The translations under genes and the position numbers were made by a program. Positions 9,023 to 15,565 of a stretch of DNA of 15,565 nt are shown here, piece by piece. The notes under the pieces were generated by a model. It did no database searches. It was given only the letters and a program-made list of their open reading frames with translations, and was not told where the DNA came from. Numbering within the stretch: the first letter of the stretch is position 1; each line of letters starts with the position of its first letter. This stretch comes from Treponema sp. (GTDB lineage Bacteria; Spirochaetota; Spirochaetia; Treponematales; Breznakiellaceae): contig JAISTO010000058.1 of NCBI GenBank assembly GCA_031272575.1, positions 1 through 15,565 on the forward strand. Reading direction: 5' to 3'.

Positions 9023-10060
9023 TTACGCGCGCTGTTCCGAAGAACGAAGCTTCCCCACACTTTCACCCTCGCAGAGCGTCACCGGCAGGCGCACTATGCG
9101 CTCCGCGAGGGGCTCCCCTTTTATGAGCGCAAGGGCCTGCTTGATCGCGTGGAATGCCTTTAATGACACGTCCTGGCGCACGGTGGCGAGGCGGGGGCGG
9201 CACTGCACGGAAAAAATATTTCCGTCGAAGCCGGCGATGGATACGTCCTGGGGGGCGTGAATGCCGCAGTCCCCGAAGGTGGTGAGTGCGTCGATGGCGT
9301 AGAAGTCGGACGCGAAAAAGAGCGCGGTGCAGCCGGCCATGCCGCGGGCGGCAAAATCGCGCAGGAAGGCGCGGCGCGCGTCACTTTTGTAGTGCAGGGG
9401 GATATAGAGCGCCGGCGCCAGGCCCGCGGCCTCGAGCGCGTCGGTGCAGCCGCAGAGCCGCTCGTAGTCAGCGCCGAGCGCGATCTCGCCGCCGGCCAGG
9501 AACGCGATACGCCTGTGCCCCCTGCCGATAAGGTACTCCGCCATAAGAGCGCCCCCCCGCCGGTCCTCGAGGCCCACATTCACGTAAGAAAGACCATCAT
9601 CGTTAAAGTAGGAATCGATAAACACGAGGGGGATACGGGTATTCCGCATGAAACGGGTGCAGTCATCCCATAAACTGCCGAGCACGATAAGGCCCTCGAC
9701 GTTCCAGGATTCCGCCATGCGGATGTTTTCTTCGACGCTGGCGGAGGTGTAGAGGAGCATGAAATAGCCCGCGCGCCGTATCTCTCGCTCGAGCGCCCCG
9801 ATGATCTCGCTGAAAAACGGGTCCTGCACGATGTTCTGCTCGTCGCGGCGCTCCCAGGTGAGGATAACGCCGATGAGGCGGGAGCCGTGATTGCCGAGCA
9901 GCCTGCCCCCCATGTGGGGAACATACTTGGTTTCGGCGATCACGGCCCGGACCTTTTCGAGCGTCGCGGCCTTCATCTTGTGCTCTCTGCCGTGCAGCAC
10001 ATGCGATACCGTGGCCGGGCTTACCCCGGCCATCTGCGCAAGTTGCTTTACCGTGAACAT
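9023..10060 (-). CDS. LacI-family transcriptional regulator
   Basis: 345 residues, the usual LacI length. The N-terminal helix-turn-helix is VKQLAQMAGVSPATVSHVLHG (4-24), followed by a hinge region (YVPHMGGRLLGNHGSRLIGV, 46-65) and a periplasmic-binding-protein-like effector domain (HRRIAFLAGG, VSIAGFDGN). The hinge differs from the common YxPNxxAR form, so operator contacts may differ. The gene starts 12 bases after the ppdK stop on the same strand, without a promoter of its own that I can see and with no clear ribosome-binding site, so it is probably co-transcribed with ppdK. It may control ppdK and itself or distant sugar genes; the effector is unknown. It converges on tRNA-Gly with only 23 bases between, and no terminator is visible there. 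Confidence 0.92.
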   Translation of the reverse strand: MFTVKQLAQMAGVSPATVSHVLHGREHKMKAATLEKVRAVIAETKYVPHMGGRLLGNHGSRLIGVILTWERRDEQNIVQDPFFSEIIGALEREIRRAGYFMLLYTSASVEENIRMAESWNVEGLIVLGSLWDDCTRFMRNTRIPLVFIDSYFNDDGLSYVNVGLEDRRGGALMAEYLIGRGHRRIAFLAGGEIALGADYERLCGCTDALEAAGLAPALYIPLHYKSDARRAFLRDFAARGMAGCTALFFASDFYAIDALTTFGDCGIHAPQDVSIAGFDGNIFSVQCRPRLATVRQDVSLKAFHAIKQALALIKGEPLAERIVRLPVTLCEGESVGKLRSSEQRA

Positions 10061-10072
10061 CGGGGCGCTGTC

Positions 10073-12823
<2,751 letters not shown>

Positions 12824-12846
12824 TGTGATCCTCCAAATATGGGGAT

Positions 12847-12875
12847 AGTATAGATGGTTCGGGGGGAAATGTAAA
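12847..12875 (-). promoter_or_regulatory. Promoter of ppdK-lacI
   Basis: On the minus strand TTTACA (12870-12875) and TATACT (12847-12852) are 17 bp apart. The predicted start is near 12840, giving a 17-base leader that contains GGAGG at 12829-12833 before the ATG at 12823. Confidence 0.75.
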
Positions 12876-12891
12876 GAGGGCGATAAAGATG

Positions 12892-12924
12892 CTCTGTCAT
12901 TCCGCGAGGCGCGGAGTGACAGAG
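12892..12924. repeat. REP-like palindrome between dtd and ppdK
   Basis: CTCTGTCATTCCGCG (12892-12906) pairs with 12910-12924 over 15 bp with one G-T wobble and an AGG loop. GTCATTCCGCG and CGCGGAGTGAC also build the repeats at 15145-15465, so this is a single unit of the same dispersed family. It lies behind dtd and could stabilise or end that transcript, but has no T-tract. Confidence 0.8.
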
Positions 12925-12949
12925 TCTTGGGGTTTCTGAGGAAGCTCCC

Positions 12950-13417
12950 TCAGGCCTCCCGCGAATCGAGGAGGATAGTGACCGGGCCGTCGTTCGTGTA
13001 AGTCACATCCATGTGCGTTTGAAAGACGCCGGTCTCGCAGAGCAGGCCCAGTTCGCGGATACGCGCGATGAAACGCTCGTAGAGCGGCCGGGCCGCTTCG
13101 CCGGACGCGGCGTTGTTCCACGAGGGGCGCCGGCCCTTGCGCGCGTCCCCGAGCAGCGTGAACTGGGACACGGCCAGCACCCCGGCCCCCTCGACCATCT
13201 CCTTCGCGAGGCGCTCCTGCAGGGACAGGTTCATGATGTTGTGGTCATCCTCGAAGATGCGGATACCCGCGGCCTTGTCCGCTATCCAGAGCGCGTCCGC
13301 GTCCGTGTCGTCCCGCGCGACGCCCAGGTACACGAGGAGCCCTTCGCTGATCTGGCCCTTCACGCGGCCCTCGACCGAGACGGACGCGTTTTTTACCCGT
13401 TGGATGACCGCTTTCAT
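12950..13417 (-). CDS. dtd: D-aminoacyl-tRNA deacylase
   Basis: 155 residues, normal DTD length. It removes wrongly attached D-amino acids (and glycine from tRNA-Ala) from tRNA in the cytoplasm. Family motifs are MKAVIQRV at the start, SQFTL (84-88), and the NDGPVT stretch (142-147) with the Gly-cisPro dipeptide that excludes L-amino acids from the pocket. The segment before it reads GVFQTHMDV rather than the commoner GxFGAxM form. The ATG overlaps the stop of the upstream P83/100 gene (ATGA), and GGAGG is well spaced before it, so the two are translationally coupled. Confidence 0.95.
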   Translation of the reverse strand: MKAVIQRVKNASVSVEGRVKGQISEGLLVYLGVARDDTDADALWIADKAAGIRIFEDDHNIMNLSLQERLAKEMVEGAGVLAVSQFTLLGDARKGRRPSWNNAASGEAARPLYERFIARIRELGLLCETGVFQTHMDVTYTNDGPVTILLDSREA

Positions 13418-14994
13418 TTTTCCTCCAGGGTTTTCGGATCCAGCACCAGCGCGGTACCGTCCGCCCGCTGGGTCAGCAGGTTCCCGCCCGACAGGGTGAC
13501 GGCCGCGTAGGGGTGCACCGCCGCCGCGGAACTCGCCTGGAGGACGAGGTTCAGATCGAAGCGCGCCAAAACGCGCTCCGGCGCTTCTTCTTCATACCCG
13601 GACGCGTCCGCGGTCACCATTGCGATTGCGTAGAGGTCGGCCCCATTGAGCCACAAAAGGCTCGTCGGCGCAATGTCATCATCCCCCTGCCGCACGGTCT
13701 CGAGGGTGTCGGCCGAAATCTCGACCAGGCGTATGCCCCCGCTGCCCGAAGCCTGCCCCGCTATCGCGAGAACCTTCCCCCGCACCAGGGTGAGCGTCCT
13801 TAAGTTGATGGTATTGACCGGCGAGCGGTTGAGCACCTGCTTCCCCTCCGCGCTAAGGGTGACCAACTGACCGAGGGACGAGTCCCTACTGGATACGATC
13901 GCCGCGAGTATGCCGGGCTCGTACGGGCCTGGCGAGGGGGCGTCCTGCGGGGGCGCCGCCGCTATCCGGGCGCTGTCCTCTTCGGCGGCCTGCCGCTCCT
14001 GCTGCGCCTCTTCACGCTTCTGCTCGGCCTGCTCCTGCTGTTTTTCCGCGGTCTTCTGCAGTTCCTGCTGCGCGGCTTCGTCCTCGCTCAGTTCCTCTTC
14101 CTGCCGCGCCAGTTCCTCTTCCCGCGCCGCTATTTTCTCCGGATCCGCGGCCGGGTTCTGCTTGTCCCGCTCGAGCGCCTCACGATCCTCGGCCAACTGC
14201 TCGCGGCGCTCTTCGATTTTCTGGCCTTCTTCTTTGGCCTCTTCGACCTGCGCCTGGGCGCGGCCCGCGGTCTCGTCGGCCTCCCGCTCCTTCAAATCGG
14301 CCATGCTCTCGCGCTGGGGTACGCCCATATCCTCGCCCGTGCGCAGTTCCTCGATGACTTCTTCGCCGGTGATAGCCCCCGTGTCGATCGCGTTGAGGGC
14401 GCCTGACTCGCCTGAACCGAGCGGCACGAACATGAGGGTGCGGCCCGGCCACTCGTCAAAACGCACCGAGATACCGGCTTTTTCCACGTCCTGATTTTTC
14501 ATGACCTCGGCCTTGTAGCGCTCTTCAAAATAATTCCAATTACCCCGGTACACGGCATTGTAAATGGTGACAAACTCCGCCAGAAGCGCGGCGTCAGATG
14601 CCGTGTAGTTATAGGCCCCTTCGAGGTAGCCCTGCATGATCAGGCGGAGGTTCCGAATGTGATCGACCCCCGCGTCCGGCCCAAGCCCGATAATATCCGC
14701 GTTGAGTTTTTCGGTGCCGTCCTCCGAGATGGCATGGATGACAAAGTAGCGCCCCTCCGTGCCGGCTCTGAGCGCCCCGTCCCGTACGCTGAGCCCCAGC
14801 CCGTAGCCGATAGCGCGGATCTGCGCGCGGGTATCGATCCGCGCGTAGGGCCCTTCATAGTTGATAAAATCGACCGTGCCCGCGCTTTTTTCCAATTCCG
14901 CCCGATCTACTTCCTGCGCCCCAAGACCGAAGCCTCCGGCAAACAGCCATAGCGCCGCGCATGCGGCGCTGCTCCGAACAATTATTTTATTCAT
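13414..14994 (-). CDS. P83/100-family exported protein
   Basis: 526 residues. A signal peptide covers about 1-26, with probable cleavage after GLGA. The N-terminal domain (about 35-215) has VDFINYEGPYARIDT, NADIIGLGPDAGVDHIRNLRLI and a region on YNAVYRGNWNYFEERY, as in the spirochaetal P83/100 antigen family. Residues about 230-345 are a long charged Glu/Gln/Arg/Lys coiled coil. A C-terminal domain (about 358-526) is rich in short beta-strand-like stretches (LVTLSAEGKQVLNRS, LVEISADTLETV) and may be propeller-like. The function is not established; the family is known as an antigen in Borrelia. The start is ATG 14992-14994, with GAGAGG upstream and a promoter behind it; the longer open frame to 15276 only reads through repeat sequence. 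It is the first gene of a two-gene operon with dtd. Confidence 0.88.
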   Translation of the reverse strand: MNKIIVRSSAACAALWLFAGGFGLGAQEVDRAELEKSAGTVDFINYEGPYARIDTRAQIRAIGYGLGLSVRDGALRAGTEGRYFVIHAISEDGTEKLNADIIGLGPDAGVDHIRNLRLIMQGYLEGAYNYTASDAALLAEFVTIYNAVYRGNWNYFEERYKAEVMKNQDVEKAGISVRFDEWPGRTLMFVPLGSGESGALNAIDTGAITGEEVIEELRTGEDMGVPQRESMADLKEREADETAGRAQAQVEEAKEEGQKIEERREQLAEDREALERDKQNPAADPEKIAAREEELARQEEELSEDEAAQQELQKTAEKQQEQAEQKREEAQQERQAAEEDSARIAAAPPQDAPSPGPYEPGILAAIVSSRDSSLGQLVTLSAEGKQVLNRSPVNTINLRTLTLVRGKVLAIAGQASGSGGIRLVEISADTLETVRQGDDDIAPTSLLWLNGADLYAIAMVTADASGYEEEAPERVLARFDLNLVLQASSAAAVHPYAAVTLSGGNLLTQRADGTALVLDPKTLEEK

Positions 14995-15014
14995 AGTGCA
15001 CCTCTCTTGCCGAT

Positions 15015-15043
15015 AGTATAGCAGGAGCGCGTAAGAATGACAA
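15015..15043 (-). promoter_or_regulatory. Promoter of the P83/100-dtd operon
   Basis: On the minus strand TTGTCA (15038-15043) and TATACT (15015-15020) are separated by 17 bp. The predicted start is near 15008, about 14 bases before the ATG, leaving room for the GAGAGG ribosome-binding site. Confidence 0.75.
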
Positions 15044-15144
15044 GGCCGCGTGGGGGGAGTGGGGGGCGCGAAGCGCTTGGGGGTCGTGATGCGGGAGAGT
15101 GAACGAAGGGCAAGGCGTGGACGGTGGAGGGTGCTTGAATGTTC

Positions 15145-15270
15145 GTCATTCCGCGGCTTGGAAACGGGACCGAGCGCTGTAGGCGCACCGTTCGTAGAAC
15201 GGCATGCGCGTTCAACGCGCCCCCCTCTCCCCCGCGGAATCCAGACTCCGCGCTCAAGGCGCGGAGTGAC
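15145..15270. repeat. REP-like element with a 75-bp hairpin-rich insertion
   Basis: The left half GTCATTCCGCGG (15145-15156) and its partner CCGCGGAAT (15232-15240) are normally separated by 5 bases; here 75 bases intervene. The right half, ACTCCGCGC / GCGCGGAGT plus TGAC, is intact to 15270. The inserted stretch holds three hairpins: 15174-15178/15182-15186 (loop GTA, one wobble), 15188-15193/15197-15202 (loop GTA) and 15206-15211/15215-15220 (loop TCA). Confidence 0.75.
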
Positions 15271-15465
15271 GAACACGCCCCGTCATTCCGCGGCTCGACC
15301 CCTGCCGTCATTCCGCGGCTTGACCGCGGAATCTCCCCGCAAGGAGACTCCGCGCTCAAGGCGCGGAGTGACGAACACGCCCCGTCATTCCGCGGCCCGA
15401 CCCCTGCCGTCATTCCGCGGCTCGACCGCGGAATCTCCCCGCAAGGAGACTCCGCGCTCAAGGCC
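15244..15465. repeat. 102-bp tandem duplication of REP-like elements
   Basis: Two full units (15244-15345 and 15346-15447) and the beginning of a third (from 15448) repeat with a 102-bp period and few differences. One complete palindromic element spans 15307-15372: outer GTCA/TGAC enclosing three hairpins, ATTCCGCGG/CCGCGGAAT (loop CTTGA), TCTCC/GGAGA (loop CCGCAA) and ACTCCGCGC/GCGCGGAGT (loop TCAAG). The reading frames across it (VIPRLDRGIS-type peptides) are artefacts often seen where such repeats are translated. Confidence 0.9.
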
Positions 15466-15495
15466 TAAACTTGTCCCATAACTTAGATTAAGAAT

Positions 15496-15550
15496 TTATC
15501 CACAGATTTACACAGATTTACACAGATAATCACCGATTTTCACCAAATTA
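15496..15550. repeat. 10-bp phased AT-rich repeat with a DnaA-box sequence
   Basis: TTATCCACA at 15496-15504 matches the consensus DnaA box. From 15501 five units of 10 bp follow: CACAGATTTA twice, CACAGATAAT, CACCGATTTT, CACCAAATTA. The period is close to one helical turn, and the block is AT-rich against a GC-rich background. Nothing else in the window suggests a replication origin. Confidence 0.75.
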
Positions 15551-15565
15551 AAGACACGATTAGTA

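Noticed and set aside
14995..15276. N-terminal extension of the P83/100 protein
   Set aside because: The signal peptide, ribosome-binding site and promoter all fit ATG 14994; the extension is translated repeat DNA.
15496..15565. Chromosomal origin
   Set aside because: Only one exact DnaA box and no dnaA/dnaN neighbours.

Overview
The window looks like chromosomal DNA of a GC-rich spirochaete, probably a Treponema relative of the termite-gut or free-living type. The strongest pointers are a P83/100-family antigen gene, a RarA ATPase with a long extra C-terminal domain, and extracytoplasmic SUMF1/InlB-repeat and 'FTMSG'-type repeat proteins of the kind common in those treponemes. The placement is inferred from family content only.

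Left part (1-2948): the end of a large SUMF1-type (formylglycine-generating-enzyme-like) multidomain protein, then about 870 bases without a credible gene. That stretch holds an 8 x 21-bp tandem array (1167-1334), a dense cluster of perfect hairpins (1334-1517) and an inverted-repeat-bounded MITE-like element (1562-1824). A sigma70-type promoter follows, leading into a lipoprotein / beta-helix-repeat gene that is broken by a frameshift near 2240-2262 and was probably shortened by a deletion.

Centre, plus strand (3024-8999): rarA (DNA replication-restart/recombination ATPase, carrying an in-frame insertion of hairpins and a heptamer repeat), ftsK (chromosome translocase, apparently leaderless, with its own promoter across the rarA stop codon), a HAD phosphatase overlapping ftsK by 4 bases, then an initiator tRNA-Met and a tRNA-Gly(GCC), each with its own promoter. 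RarA and FtsK both serve chromosome maintenance.

Right part, minus strand (9023-14994): P83/100 protein and D-aminoacyl-tRNA deacylase (dtd) form a 4-base-overlap operon. Pyruvate phosphate dikinase (ppdK) has its own promoter and is followed after 12 bases by a LacI-family regulator, so regulator and glycolytic enzyme are probably co-transcribed. The plus and minus blocks converge between tRNA-Gly and lacI.

Right edge (15145-15565): REP-like palindromic repeats, including a 102-bp tandem duplication, and an AT-rich block of five 10-bp units starting with a perfect DnaA-box sequence. The most unusual theme is a set of short perfect hairpins with unrelated stems but recurring 3-4-nt loops (TGC, GTA and others). 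They cluster at four separate places, once inside the rarA reading frame.
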